Assembly: GCA_018400295.1 (NCBI GenBank)
Contig: JAGYMZ010000012.1
Location: forward strand, 1 to 64,000
DNA: 64,000 nucleotides
Reading direction: 5' to 3'
Source of the DNA: Bacteroidales bacterium
Lineage (GTDB): Bacteria > Bacteroidota > Bacteroidia > Bacteroidales > B18-G4
Shown here: piece by piece, positions 19,792 through 29,644 of the stretch
How positions within the stretch are numbered: the first letter of the stretch is position 1
Layout of the letters: each line of letters opens with the position of its first letter
Notes under the pieces: model-generated
What the model was told of the DNA's origin: nothing
Databases searched by the model: none
What the model saw: only the letters and a program-made list of their open reading frames with translations
Translations under genes and position numbers: made by a program

Positions 19792-21330
19792 TCAATTTTC
19801 ACCGGGAATTTCGTGTATTCCTTTTTTGATCCTGTCAAGGGTTCCTTCCCGGCCGATCATTTCCATGATTGTGAACAGGTCGGGACCCATACCGCTGCCC
19901 ACCAGGCAAAGCCGGACGGGGATCATGACCCTGCCCATGCCGAGCTCTTTATATTCGATAAAGGCTTTTACATTTTTCTCCAATACATCCCTTTCCCAGG
20001 GGGCTGTCTTTTCCAGGATTGGAAAAAGATCTTTCAGGATTTCGGGAGAATCCTGTTTCCAGCGTTTTTTTACTATTTTTTGGTCGTATTCCTGCGGTGC
20101 CTGGAAAAAGAAAAAGGACTGATCCCAGAAATCGCGCACAAAATCCGCCCGCTCTTTGATTAAGCCCACGACTTTTTCAATGTATGAGGGCTCTGCTTCG
20201 ATTTTTTTATCCCGTAATATCCTGGCATATTCGTTGGCCAGTTCTTGATCATCCTTTTTAGCCAGGTACTGGTGATTGAACCAGCGGGCCTTGTCCGGGT
20301 CAAACCGGGCGCCCGACCTGCCTACCCTGTCAAGGCTGAAGGCTTCAACCATTTCATCCAGGGAAAAGATCTCCTGCGCCGTGCCGGGGTTCCAGCCCAG
20401 CATAACCAGCAGATTGATGAATGCTTCCGGAAAATACCCTTCCTGCTTGTAGCCGGAAGAAACCTCACCTGTCTCCGGGTCCATCCATTCCAGGGGGAAT
20501 ACCGGAAAGCCCATTTTTTCCCCGTCCCGTTTACTGAGCTTGCCTTTTCCGGTTGGCTTCAGGATCAGTGGCAAATGGGCAAAAGCCGGCATATCTTCTT
20601 CCCATCCAAGGAATGTATACAGCAATACATGAAGCGGTAAAGAAGGAAGCCATTCTTCTCCGCGGATAACGTGTGTGATCTTCATCAGGTAATCGTCCAC
20701 CACATTGGCCAGGTGATAGGTTGGAAGCCGGTCTGACTTGAAGATCACCTTATCGTCCAGGGTGGAAGACTGAAATACAAGGTCTTGCCGGATCTCATCA
20801 CGGACATGGATCTCCTCATCTTCAGGGATCTTGATGCGGATCACATAATGGGCTTCTTCGTCCAGCAATTGTTCCACTGCCTCAGGTGGCAGGGTGAGGG
20901 AATTCCGCATCTCTTTCCTGGATTGATGGTTATATCCGGTTAAGGATGAACCGGAGGATTCCTGCTGCTTGCGCATTTCTTCCAGCGCCTCCGGGGTATC
21001 GAAAGCATAGTAAGCTTTTCCTTCTTCTACCAGCTTTACGGCATATTGTTCGTAAACCCCTTTTCTCTCCGATTGCCGGTATGGGCCGTATTCTCCCCCT
21101 TCAATGATCCCCTCATCGAAGGGCAGGCCGCACCAGTCGAAAGTTTCCAGGATATAGCTCTCGGCACCCGGTACGTAGCGGTTTTTATCCGTGTCCTCTA
21201 TCCTGAGAATGAAATCCCCATCGTGTTTTTTGGCAAAGAGATAATTGTACAACGCGGTCCTGACCCCGCCGATGTGTAAGGGGCCGGTGGGACTGGGGGC
21301 AAACCTTACCCGAACTTTCCTGTCTGGCAT
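19792..21330 (-). CDS. gltX: Glutamate--tRNA ligase
   Basis: VRVRFAPSPTGPLHIGGVRTALYNYLFAK (HIGH-type) and GKLSKRDG (KMSKS-type) motifs. Confidence 0.96.
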   Translation of the reverse strand: MPDRKVRVRFAPSPTGPLHIGGVRTALYNYLFAKKHDGDFILRIEDTDKNRYVPGAESYILETFDWCGLPFDEGIIEGGEYGPYRQSERKGVYEQYAVKLVEEGKAYYAFDTPEALEEMRKQQESSGSSLTGYNHQSRKEMRNSLTLPPEAVEQLLDEEAHYVIRIKIPEDEEIHVRDEIRQDLVFQSSTLDDKVIFKSDRLPTYHLANVVDDYLMKITHVIRGEEWLPSLPLHVLLYTFLGWEEDMPAFAHLPLILKPTGKGKLSKRDGEKMGFPVFPLEWMDPETGEVSSGYKQEGYFPEAFINLLVMLGWNPGTAQEIFSLDEMVEAFSLDRVGRSGARFDPDKARWFNHQYLAKKDDQELANEYARILRDKKIEAEPSYIEKVVGLIKERADFVRDFWDQSFFFFQAPQEYDQKIVKKRWKQDSPEILKDLFPILEKTAPWERDVLEKNVKAFIEYKELGMGRVMIPVRLCLVGSGMGPDLFTIMEMIGREGTLDRIKKGIHEIPGEN

Positions 21331-21430
21331 AATGGTGGTATTTAATAAGGGCTTTTAAACAAATACCAAAGGTAAGAAAGAATTGGAATAAGAAAGCGGA
21401 CAGGATCGGCCATGTATGCCTGGAAATGGG

Positions 21431-22246
21431 TCAATGGGTATGTTTATTGTCCCTTAAGATACGCAATACCAAACGGTCCTGCCATTTTTCAGGCAATGTG
21501 GACAAAAGTCGCAGGGAAGCCTGGCGGTTGATGTTATAATAAAAGCGTGGCTCCTTCTTTTGGGCGATGCGGAATATCTTTTTCGCCACTGTTTCGGGAG
21601 GCATTATCCTTCCGAAGTACCGTCCCGCCCTGGAAGCAAAAGCCTTGTATTCTGAATGGAACAGGGAATCGGGCCGGAGTGGGTTCCCGGCCAGTGCCTG
21701 ATCGGATAAACGGGTCCGGATGGCCCCGGCCCGGATCATGGTCAGCCGGATGCCTTTCATCCGCAGCTCCTGCCGGATGGCCCGGCTAAGGGCTTCCAGG
21801 GTGATCTTGCTGATCTGGTAAGGCTGGAAGGCCCAGGGAATGTTTGCGCTCTCGCTGCTAATTTGGATGACCCGGGCCCCCGAGCCGGAAAGCAGGGGGA
21901 GGAAAGCGCGGATAACATTCAAGGCGCCAAAAGCATTGACATGGAAAATGTGCTGCAGCCTTTCGGGGTCAGATTCCGTAAGGGGGTACAGATCGAAGAT
22001 CCCGGCATTATTGATCAGCACTTCGGGGATCATGTCCCTTTGCTTGATAAGGACCGAAATTTTTTCAGCGTCTTCCGGTTTTCTCACATCCAAACGGAAT
22101 GGAATGATATTTCCCGGATGATGAAAAGATTCGGGATCCGGAGCATGGACATCGGTGGCAATGACCCTCCAGGATTTTCCGGTGAAAACATCGGCAAGGG
22201 CTTTGCCAAGCCCCTGGGCCGCTCCAGTGATAAACGCGGTTTTCAT
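21431..22246 (-). CDS. Short-chain dehydrogenase/reductase
   Basis: TGAAQGLGKALA cofactor motif, NNAG, Ser...YQISK catalytic motif. Confidence 0.92.
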   Translation of the reverse strand: MKTAFITGAAQGLGKALADVFTGKSWRVIATDVHAPDPESFHHPGNIIPFRLDVRKPEDAEKISVLIKQRDMIPEVLINNAGIFDLYPLTESDPERLQHIFHVNAFGALNVIRAFLPLLSGSGARVIQISSESANIPWAFQPYQISKITLEALSRAIRQELRMKGIRLTMIRAGAIRTRLSDQALAGNPLRPDSLFHSEYKAFASRAGRYFGRIMPPETVAKKIFRIAQKKEPRFYYNINRQASLRLLSTLPEKWQDRLVLRILRDNKHTH

Positions 22247-22293
22247 TTTATTTGGTCGTTTATGTGGCTCTTAGTCTGAAAGCACTGGGTTCT

Positions 22294-23037
22294 TTACATT
22301 TTAAGCAGTGTATGTATGAACAGGTTCATGTCGTCGATGTGTGTGCCTTTCCAGTATATTTTCCCGCAATTGCTGCAGCGGTAGAATTCATTGAAGCATT
22401 TTTTGGTCCCCGGTTCCAGGCGGTCAATGATGGCTTCTTTGTCCACTTTTTCAATTCTTCCGTTGCATTGCATACAGCGGCTGTATGGCTTTATTTTCCC
22501 CTTCAGGTCAAAACGCTCCAGGACTTCCCTGAGCTGCTCCGGCGGGTGTATGTTCCGCACATAATACCCTCGTTGTACCTTTCCGTTCTTCAATATGCCC
22601 AAATCGCGGGTCAGTATGGTCCGTTGCTCCCGGGTTGCGGCCTCTATGATCCCGGGATCGTCGAGATCCTTGTCAAAGCAAGAATCAAACCCCAGCATCC
22701 GAAGGTTGCGGGCCAGCTTGCCCAGGTGTACATCCAGGATGAAGCGTGGAACCCTCAAAGGTTCGGGTCGGAGGCGGTTGACCGGGGAAATGTCCATGGA
22801 TTCAAATACCGGATAAACCGAAACACGGTCCCCCTCCGACGGTTTATAGCTGAAACCGACCGGTTCGCCATTTGCCAGAACCAGGTCCACCTCTACGTGC
22901 GGTATCCCTATGCTTTCAATGATGTCTTTGATGGTCGGCGTTCCGTTGAATCGATGCCGGAATTCGGTCTTTTTCCTTCTGGACGGAAGAAAATCATTCA
23001 ACTCTTCATAAAACCGGATGTGTATATGCGATGGCAT
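22294..23037 (-). CDS. Mut7-C RNase-domain protein with N-terminal ubiquitin-like region
   Basis: RFILDVHLGKLARNLRMLGFDSCFDKDLDDPGII...RTILTRDLGIL, C-terminal Zn ribbon CMQCNGRI...YRCSNCGKIYWKGTH. Confidence 0.88.
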   Translation of the reverse strand: MPSHIHIRFYEELNDFLPSRRKKTEFRHRFNGTPTIKDIIESIGIPHVEVDLVLANGEPVGFSYKPSEGDRVSVYPVFESMDISPVNRLRPEPLRVPRFILDVHLGKLARNLRMLGFDSCFDKDLDDPGIIEAATREQRTILTRDLGILKNGKVQRGYYVRNIHPPEQLREVLERFDLKGKIKPYSRCMQCNGRIEKVDKEAIIDRLEPGTKKCFNEFYRCSNCGKIYWKGTHIDDMNLFIHTLLKM

Positions 23038-23040
23038 GGA

Positions 23041-23769
23041 TTATTTAAAGCGCTTTTGTTTCATTTCCATCAGCCGGAAATGGTAAAGATACGCAAGAAT
23101 GAAGTACCCCCCAACCGCACTGAAAACATGCCAGAGGAAATGGCTCCCCATGGGAAGGTAATTTGCGGAAACGGGATCGAGCTCCCTGAACAGCAATGCA
23201 AGAATAAACGAGATCAGGGTCAGGATGATAAAATTAACCTTAAAGAACCGGCTTTTATAAAGAACGATGGATAATGGGAGAAAAATGGTTATGCCTACCA
23301 ATGCATAAGAGATGTTAATCGCGGTGTGCGATGGCAGATTGTTGAACAGTACCAGTCGCAAACCGAAAACCGGGATGATGATCAGCAGGACGTACCACCA
23401 TTTTTTCAGGACCTTTATCCAGAAATAAATTCCGATGGACAAGGTAAGGATGGCGGTTGGGAGGACATCCATGATCAGAAATGCAACCGAAGACCTGAAG
23501 AGATGGAAAAATGTGCTGCCCAGTCCACCCAGGATGATCAGCGGAATAGAATATGTCAGAAATTTGAAATTTCCGGGATTATTGCGGATTTTATAAGCCC
23601 AGTAAAGTGCGACAAATACAACCAGCAGACTCGAAAATCCATTCCATGGTTCTACGATGAGGTGATCCGGGTCGGTTTCTACATAAAATGGGCCCTCATC
23701 CCTGAATCGCTGGTTATACCAGGCCGTGTCAACATTGTCTTCAATAAAAGCTTGCATAGGCCATACCAT
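23041..23769 (-). CDS. Ceramidase/CREST-superfamily-like seven-TM hydrolase
   Basis: Seven hydrophobic segments with conserved-type motifs GGLGSTFFHLF...D...GSHFLWHVFSA. Confidence 0.68.
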   Translation of the reverse strand: MVWPMQAFIEDNVDTAWYNQRFRDEGPFYVETDPDHLIVEPWNGFSSLLVVFVALYWAYKIRNNPGNFKFLTYSIPLIILGGLGSTFFHLFRSSVAFLIMDVLPTAILTLSIGIYFWIKVLKKWWYVLLIIIPVFGLRLVLFNNLPSHTAINISYALVGITIFLPLSIVLYKSRFFKVNFIILTLISFILALLFRELDPVSANYLPMGSHFLWHVFSAVGGYFILAYLYHFRLMEMKQKRFK

Positions 23770-23816
23770 TTGATCTATTATAAAGTGTCAACTGTTCAGG
23801 AGCCACGAATAATTCC

Positions 23817-23824
23817 TATATTTG
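23817..23824 (+). promoter_or_regulatory. Candidate Bacteroidetes -7 box TATATTTG
   Basis: TAnnTTTG match upstream of CDS at 23901. Confidence 0.4.
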
Positions 23825-23900
23825 TTTTTGTTCATTGAAAACGGCAACCAATTAACACCATTTCAACGAATATGTTTTTATCATCTTAAAATTTGTATAT

Positions 23901-24653
23901 ATGAACGACATTTACGCAAAAGAACAAAGAAACCTGTATTGCAAAGGTAAGAATGCGGATCTATTTTTGCCGGGGTTATGGTTTTTTCCCCGTTTGATCA
24001 AAAATCGGATGGGTATGCTGATCCTTGTCTTGCTTTCCGGATCGCTTTTGATTTCATCCTGCAGTAAGTCCCCCACTTACAGCATTGGCACCAGCGATCT
24101 GGATATGGTTTATACTCAGTACGATGACGGAATCAGTTTTACCGATTACAAAACCTATTCCATTACCGATTCCCTGAATATAGATGATGAAGGATTGACC
24201 CATGCAGACATTGAATACCTGCGTGATTATTATGATGTGGTCTTTGATAAGATCAATGCCAATATGCAGGAAAGGAATTATGTCCGGGTTGACAGCACGG
24301 AAGATCCTGAACTGGGCATCAGCGTATCCATAGTTACAAAGGAAAACTATGTGATCAGCTGGGGTTATTGGTGGGACTGGGGCTATTATGGTGATCCTTA
24401 TTATTGGGGATATCCCGGTTATGGATACTATTATCCATGGGGGACCTATATGGGATCCTATGAAGAAGGAGCACTGATCATTGAGTTGATGGACCTGAAA
24501 AATCCGAACCTTCAGAAGAAAAAGCTGAATGCCTTGTGGGCCGGATTGGTTGGCGGCGTGCTCTCCAATAATGAAGGACTTATTGATGAGCGGCTTATTG
24601 ATCAGATTGACCAGGCATTTGAACAATCCCCATATTTAAAGACCAACCCATAA
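23901..24653 (+). CDS. DUF4136-type lipoprotein
   Basis: Lipobox-like LLISSCSKS, DMVYTQYDDGISFTDYKTYSITD; start may be internal (MGMLILV). Confidence 0.75.
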   Translation: MNDIYAKEQRNLYCKGKNADLFLPGLWFFPRLIKNRMGMLILVLLSGSLLISSCSKSPTYSIGTSDLDMVYTQYDDGISFTDYKTYSITDSLNIDDEGLTHADIEYLRDYYDVVFDKINANMQERNYVRVDSTEDPELGISVSIVTKENYVISWGYWWDWGYYGDPYYWGYPGYGYYYPWGTYMGSYEEGALIIELMDLKNPNLQKKKLNALWAGLVGGVLSNNEGLIDERLIDQIDQAFEQSPYLKTNP

Positions 24654-24665
24654 AATCAGAAAACC

Positions 24666-25355
24666 ATGAGAAAAGTAAATAATAACGACACATATTTAAC
24701 TGAAAGACCGGTACATTATGCTTCAGGCCACAGCAAGATGATTGGTTCCGCTAAAGTGAAAAAAACAATCGCCATTCTTATCATTTTGTTTGCCTCCGCC
24801 TCATTTATTTTTGGACAGTCCAAAACCCGGTGGGAACTGGAATGGAACATCAGCACTGCCACCGGGGATCTGGGCGACTGGGTGGATCCGACCAGTTTCA
24901 GGGGGATTGAATTTGGCGGTTCTTATGAATTTGAAACCGGTTTTGTTGCCGGCGCATCCATTGGGTATGCTGCTTTTTTCAAAGAAACCGAAAGGATGAC
25001 CGTGGAATTTGATAATGGGGCCCTCACAGCCAAGCAGTTCAGGGATATTTATAATTATCACATCATGGCAGAAGGAGGGTATGTCTTTCTGAATGAATCC
25101 CTGATCCGACCCTACGTTAAAGCCGGAATAGGTACGTTTTTCACGGAGCAGCAGCTGACCATCGGGTTGCTGTATTTTGATGAAGACAACTGGGATTTTG
25201 GCATGCGCCCGGAGATCGGCGCTTATTACCTCAATGAACGGGCCAGTATCGGGGCAACAGTGAATGCAAAATTCAATTATACACCCAATTACGGGAATGA
25301 ACTGGACAGCTTTCACTATTTATCTTTTGGGGTAGGGTTCCTTTTTCAGTTATAG
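24666..25355 (+). CDS. Outer-membrane beta-barrel protein
   Basis: Signal segment, alternating amphipathic strands, terminal aromatic FGVGFLFQL. Confidence 0.72.
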   Translation: MRKVNNNDTYLTERPVHYASGHSKMIGSAKVKKTIAILIILFASASFIFGQSKTRWELEWNISTATGDLGDWVDPTSFRGIEFGGSYEFETGFVAGASIGYAAFFKETERMTVEFDNGALTAKQFRDIYNYHIMAEGGYVFLNESLIRPYVKAGIGTFFTEQQLTIGLLYFDEDNWDFGMRPEIGAYYLNERASIGATVNAKFNYTPNYGNELDSFHYLSFGVGFLFQL

Positions 25356-25406
25356 CATTCTTTGTGGAACAGGAGATTTTTCCTCTGTACAGGCAACATC
25401 GCAAGG

Positions 25407-26345
25407 CTATTCTGCGATCTGCGATTTGTGGCCCGGAACCCGCATCAGGTATTTGAGTGAAAGGCTCACCGAAGTGTAATCCATATCGCGTATATCCTGT
25501 TGCAAACGGAATTTGAGTATGAATCGACGGAATTTACGTTCACTGGTCATACGAATGACCATAGGTTTGTCGCCGTTTCCATGGTATCCGGAATACCCGC
25601 CAAATTGTCCGTTGATAAGCCAGTTTTCAGTTTGCAGGTCCAGGCCGGCCCCGAATAAAAATGCATCGTTTTGAAAATTATCCGTGCGGTAGGTCTGCCA
25701 GGCATAAAATCCAACCATGAAATAGGGGCGAAGTGTTTTTTGTCCGGCTTCATCCGAAAAAAAATTTTTCCCCGCAGACAAGGCAAAATGGTACCCCATG
25801 GCATCCGTATACCGGGCATCGGAAAAATTGCCGCCGGAGGCCGTTTTAAAATTGGCGGAAAAAAGTACATCAGGTAACCGGGATCTTTTTGACAAGAGCT
25901 GGATATGCGTGGCAATGTTAACATCCCCCGTGGTACTCCCTTCGCCGGATAATCCCCGTGCCATTCTTTCATCGCGCGTTTCCGGTGTCATGCGGTAGTG
26001 TTCATAGGGGATGAAAAAAACTTCGAAAGCAACCAGGTTTTCCGGAAAAACATAATAGAAGCGGGTAAGGAAGTCCTGTGTTTTATCTCCCGGACTGAAA
26101 TATACATCTCCTCCTGCTTCCACGAAGCTGTGGCGACCGGTCCATCCATTGGTGATGTCCGGTACCGGGAGCGCATTGGGGCCCATATACCCGGGTGAGA
26201 CGATCATGTACCGGCTCCAGTGGGTAACCCCGTCCCAGTTATGCTTCTGGTTCCACCAGGTGTAGTCTTCTTCCTGTGCAACAACGTTGCTTAAATGAAA
26301 TGCCAGTAAGAAGAATAAAGATGTTATTTTGCAGGTCTGGTGCAC
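25407..26345 (-). CDS. Putative outer-membrane protein, uncharacterised
   Basis: Signal peptide ITSLFFLLAFHLSNVVAQ; beta-strand-rich; apparent GTG start. Confidence 0.6.
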   Translation of the reverse strand: MHQTCKITSLFFLLAFHLSNVVAQEEDYTWWNQKHNWDGVTHWSRYMIVSPGYMGPNALPVPDITNGWTGRHSFVEAGGDVYFSPGDKTQDFLTRFYYVFPENLVAFEVFFIPYEHYRMTPETRDERMARGLSGEGSTTGDVNIATHIQLLSKRSRLPDVLFSANFKTASGGNFSDARYTDAMGYHFALSAGKNFFSDEAGQKTLRPYFMVGFYAWQTYRTDNFQNDAFLFGAGLDLQTENWLINGQFGGYSGYHGNGDKPMVIRMTSERKFRRFILKFRLQQDIRDMDYTSVSLSLKYLMRVPGHKSQIAE

Positions 26346-26364
26346 TGGATAAAGATACTAAAAT

Positions 26365-26410
26365 CAGATGTCATCCAGATGTCATCCGGATGACATCTGG
26401 ATGACATCTG
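26365..26410. repeat. Modular palindromic repeat, copy 3 (F-F-CG-R-R)
   Basis: CAGATGTCATC CAGATGTCATC CG GATGACATCTG GATGACATCTG, a perfect 46-bp palindrome. Confidence 0.95.
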
Positions 26411-26430
26411 GTCTCTCCCCCCCAAGGCCC

Positions 26431-27432
26431 CTAACTCCCTAGCGTTGCTACCATCACAGCTTTGATGGTATGGAGGCGGTTTTCGGCCTGGTCAAAGACA
26501 ACGGAAGCGGGGGATTCAAAGACATCATCGTTCACTTCCATGGCGTCAACACCAAATTTTTGATAAATGTTTTCACCTACCTTGGTTTCCCTGTTATGAA
26601 AGGAAGGCAGGCAGTGGAGAAATTTAACGTGCGGATTTCCAGTTTTTTGCAGCAACTTGTTGTTGATCTGGTAGGGCATCATCATGTTGATCCTCCGCTC
26701 ATACTCAGAATCCGGTTCTCCCATGGATACCCATACGTCTGTGTACAGAAAATCCACTCCTTTGACGCCTTTTTCTACATCATCGGTTATTGTGATGGTT
26801 GCGCCGGTATCTTTTGCTGTGTTTTTACATTGGTTAACCAGTTCTTCCGGGGGGAAAAATTCTTCAGGGGCACAGGCCCGGAAATCCATGCCCATCTTTG
26901 ATGCACCGACCATCAGTGAATTACCCATATTGTTCCGGGCATCGCCAAGATAACAGAATGAGATCTTATGCAGGGGTTTGTCGCTATGCTCCATCATGGT
27001 CAGAAAATCCGCAAGGATCTGTGTCGGATGATACTCGTTGGTAAGCCCGTTCCAGACGGGCACACCTGCATATGTACCCAGCTCTTCAACAATTGCCTGT
27101 CCGAAACCCCGGTACTCAATACCGTCATACATTCTACCCAGCACCCTGGCTGTATCTTTCATGGATTCCTTGTGGCCGATCTGAGATCCGGAGGGCCCGA
27201 GATATGTGACCTGTGCCCCCTGGTCAAAGGCTGCCACTTCGAATGCACAGCGCGTACGGGTAGAAGATTTTTCAAATATCAGTGCAATGTTCTTACCTTT
27301 GAGCCGTGGTTGCTCAGTGCCCGAATACTTTGCTTTCTTCAGGTCTGCGGAAAGATCAAGCAAAAACCGGATCTCTTTGGGTGTGAAGTCGAGCAACTTC
27401 AGAAAATTTCTGTTCCTTAAATTGTATGCCAT
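26431..27432 (-). CDS. argF: Ornithine carbamoyltransferase
   Basis: [21 protein letters not shown]..., [21 protein letters not shown]. Confidence 0.93.
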   Translation of the reverse strand: MAYNLRNRNFLKLLDFTPKEIRFLLDLSADLKKAKYSGTEQPRLKGKNIALIFEKSSTRTRCAFEVAAFDQGAQVTYLGPSGSQIGHKESMKDTARVLGRMYDGIEYRGFGQAIVEELGTYAGVPVWNGLTNEYHPTQILADFLTMMEHSDKPLHKISFCYLGDARNNMGNSLMVGASKMGMDFRACAPEEFFPPEELVNQCKNTAKDTGATITITDDVEKGVKGVDFLYTDVWVSMGEPDSEYERRINMMMPYQINNKLLQKTGNPHVKFLHCLPSFHNRETKVGENIYQKFGVDAMEVNDDVFESPASVVFDQAENRLHTIKAVMVATLGS

Positions 27433-27537
27433 GGTCTTTATTTTATGATAACACATTGATATGTTCCTCCGGAGTGGCAAAAATAGTATAAAATCTGCAT
27501 TTTAATTTCAAAGAACCCCATAAGCCTCAAAAACGAC

Positions 27538-28131
27538 ATGCTGATCATAAAAAATACCCTTGTCTCCGACGACCTTTACCGGATAAGATTTGCCTGTCGC
27601 TTAAAAAAATGCCTGGGTGCCTGCTGCATAGAAGGTGATGCGGGTGCATCCCTTGAGGAAGAAGAAATTGCCACCCTGGAAGATGATATCGAAAACATTA
27701 AGCCTTATATGACAGGAAAGGGAAGGGCTGTTGTCGGTGAACGTGGGGTTTTCGATTACGACAGTGAAGGGCACTATGTTACACCCCTGGTTCGTGACAG
27801 GGAATGTGCTTATGCGATCTTCGACAAAGGCATTGCTATGTGTGCCATTGAAAAGGCATTTGAAGAAGGGGGAACAGACCTTCAAAAGCCGGTTTCATGC
27901 CATCTTTATCCCATACGGATTTCTGTGTTGAGCGATGGCCGCTCAGCTGTGAATTACCATGCATGGGATATATGCTCGAAAGCCCTGATCACCGGAAAAA
28001 GAAAGGACATTCCAATTTACCGTTTTTGCAGGGATGCCCTGGTCAGGAAATTCGGTAAGGATTGGTACCGCGAACTGGATGAAAAAGCCAGTGAAATGAT
28101 CCATGCACGCAAGGGAAAAAATCCCGGATGA
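27538..28131 (+). CDS. DUF3109 family cysteine-containing protein
   Basis: RFACRLKKCLGACCIEGDAGASLEEEE...CHLYPIRI; family recognised from pattern. Confidence 0.85.
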   Translation: MLIIKNTLVSDDLYRIRFACRLKKCLGACCIEGDAGASLEEEEIATLEDDIENIKPYMTGKGRAVVGERGVFDYDSEGHYVTPLVRDRECAYAIFDKGIAMCAIEKAFEEGGTDLQKPVSCHLYPIRISVLSDGRSAVNYHAWDICSKALITGKRKDIPIYRFCRDALVRKFGKDWYRELDEKASEMIHARKGKNPG

Positions 28132-28641
28132 TCATTCATCTCCTTCACCCATCTGGGCCATGGATGCCAGTTCCTTGTCTATATGGAACAAACCGCCTTT
28201 TTCACCTTTGGCCAGGTTGAATTTGTCCAGAATGGCGCTGGTAAGACTTTCCTCTTCGATTTGTTCGTTTACATACCATTGCAGGAAATTGGCCGTGGTA
28301 TAATCATTTTCATTCATGCACATTCCATACAGGTCGTTGATGCATTTGGTTATGTATTGTTCGTGCTTGTGGACTTTAACAAATACATCATGCAGGGATT
28401 TGAACCCACTTTCCGGTGCATCCAGTTGCAGCGCCTTTGCATGCCCGCCCCGGTCATTCAGGAATTTCAACAATTTCAACTGATGCATGCGTTCTTCGTC
28501 GGAATGTTCATACAGGAATTCTGCTGCTCCGGGGTAACCATTGGTTTCACACCAGGAAGCCATGGACAGATAGATCCTGGATGAATCTTCTTCTCTTTTT
28601 ATTTGCTCGTTAATTTCTTTTTCAATTTTTTTAGAAATCAT
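28132..28641 (-). CDS. ftnA: Ferritin
   Basis: EINEQIKREEDSSRIYLSMASWCETNGYPGAAEFLYEHSDEERMHQLKLLKFLNDRGG. Confidence 0.94.
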   Translation of the reverse strand: MISKKIEKEINEQIKREEDSSRIYLSMASWCETNGYPGAAEFLYEHSDEERMHQLKLLKFLNDRGGHAKALQLDAPESGFKSLHDVFVKVHKHEQYITKCINDLYGMCMNENDYTTANFLQWYVNEQIEEESLTSAILDKFNLAKGEKGGLFHIDKELASMAQMGEGDE

Positions 28642-28745
28642 TGGTCCATTGTTTTGAATGTTGAACTTAGATTGCCTTGTTTTAGTTTGATCAACAAAGA
28701 ACGGGGCTAAATGTTTTGTCCCGGGTTCAGTTTATGAATGCAATG

Positions 28746-29624
28746 CTATTCATTCAGGGCATTGGCCCCGCTGACAATTTCGATAAGCTCATTTGTAATG
28801 GCAGCCTGGCGTGCTTTGTTGTATGAGAGTTTAAGATCTTTAAGGAGCTCCTGAGCATTATCGGTGGCCTTATGCATGGCTGTCATCCTTGCCCCGTGCT
28901 CAGATGCGGAGGAATCCAGGAGTGCTTTGTATAGCTGGATCTTCAAGGTCTTGGGAATAAGTTGCTTTACCATATCCATAATTCCCGGTTCGAAGATATA
29001 ATCCGGGATCAAACCGGATTCTTCTTTTTCCGGTGCCTGAAAGGGAAGGAACTGTTCATGGGTTGGTTCCTGAACGGATGCATTCTTGAATTTGTTATAT
29101 ACAATGTCGATCCGGTCAAATTTTTTACCGGAAAAGAGCTTCATGAAATGTTCAGCCATGGGGGCAACATTTTCAAAACTCAGGGCATCGAAAATTTCCG
29201 TATTGATATCAAAAATTGGATATTGTCTTCTTTTAAAATGCTCTGCTGCTTTTTTCCCAAAAAACATCATTTGTAGGTTGCCGTGGTCGTATTGCTTCTG
29301 ATAATTTTCGGATATGATCTTGTGTGTGAATTTAATGATATGACTGTTAAAAGCTCCGCAAAGTCCGCGGTTGGATGATATGATAAGGAGCAGGATCTTT
29401 TCCGGGTCCCTGGGGTGGGTATATTCTTCATCTTCCAGATCTTCGGTATTTTGGCTGAGATCACCAAGGATCTGATGCAGTTTATTGGCATAAGGCCTGA
29501 TTTTCTGGATAGCTTCCTGGCCCCTGCGCAATTTAGCGGCCGAAACCAGTTTCATGGCACTGGTGATCTGCTGGGTCGACCTGACCGATTCAATCCTGTC
29601 TCTTACTTCCTTTAAGTTTGGCAT
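28746..29624 (-). CDS. atpG: ATP synthase F1 gamma subunit
   Basis: LKEVRDRIESVRSTQQITSAMKLVSAAKLRR and SSNRGLCGAFNSHI. Confidence 0.96.
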   Translation of the reverse strand: MPNLKEVRDRIESVRSTQQITSAMKLVSAAKLRRGQEAIQKIRPYANKLHQILGDLSQNTEDLEDEEYTHPRDPEKILLLIISSNRGLCGAFNSHIIKFTHKIISENYQKQYDHGNLQMMFFGKKAAEHFKRRQYPIFDINTEIFDALSFENVAPMAEHFMKLFSGKKFDRIDIVYNKFKNASVQEPTHEQFLPFQAPEKEESGLIPDYIFEPGIMDMVKQLIPKTLKIQLYKALLDSSASEHGARMTAMHKATDNAQELLKDLKLSYNKARQAAITNELIEIVSGANALNE

Positions 29625-29644
29625 AATTTCCCGGTGAAATGGTG

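Noticed and set aside
22252-23274. 340-aa plus-strand ORF
   Set aside because: Antisense to the Mut7-C gene and part of the CREST-like gene, both with recognisable motifs.
3712-26410. CRISPR array interpretation of the 11-bp repeats
   Set aside because: Units are 11 bp, abutting without spacers, palindromic and at three separate loci; no cas genes seen.
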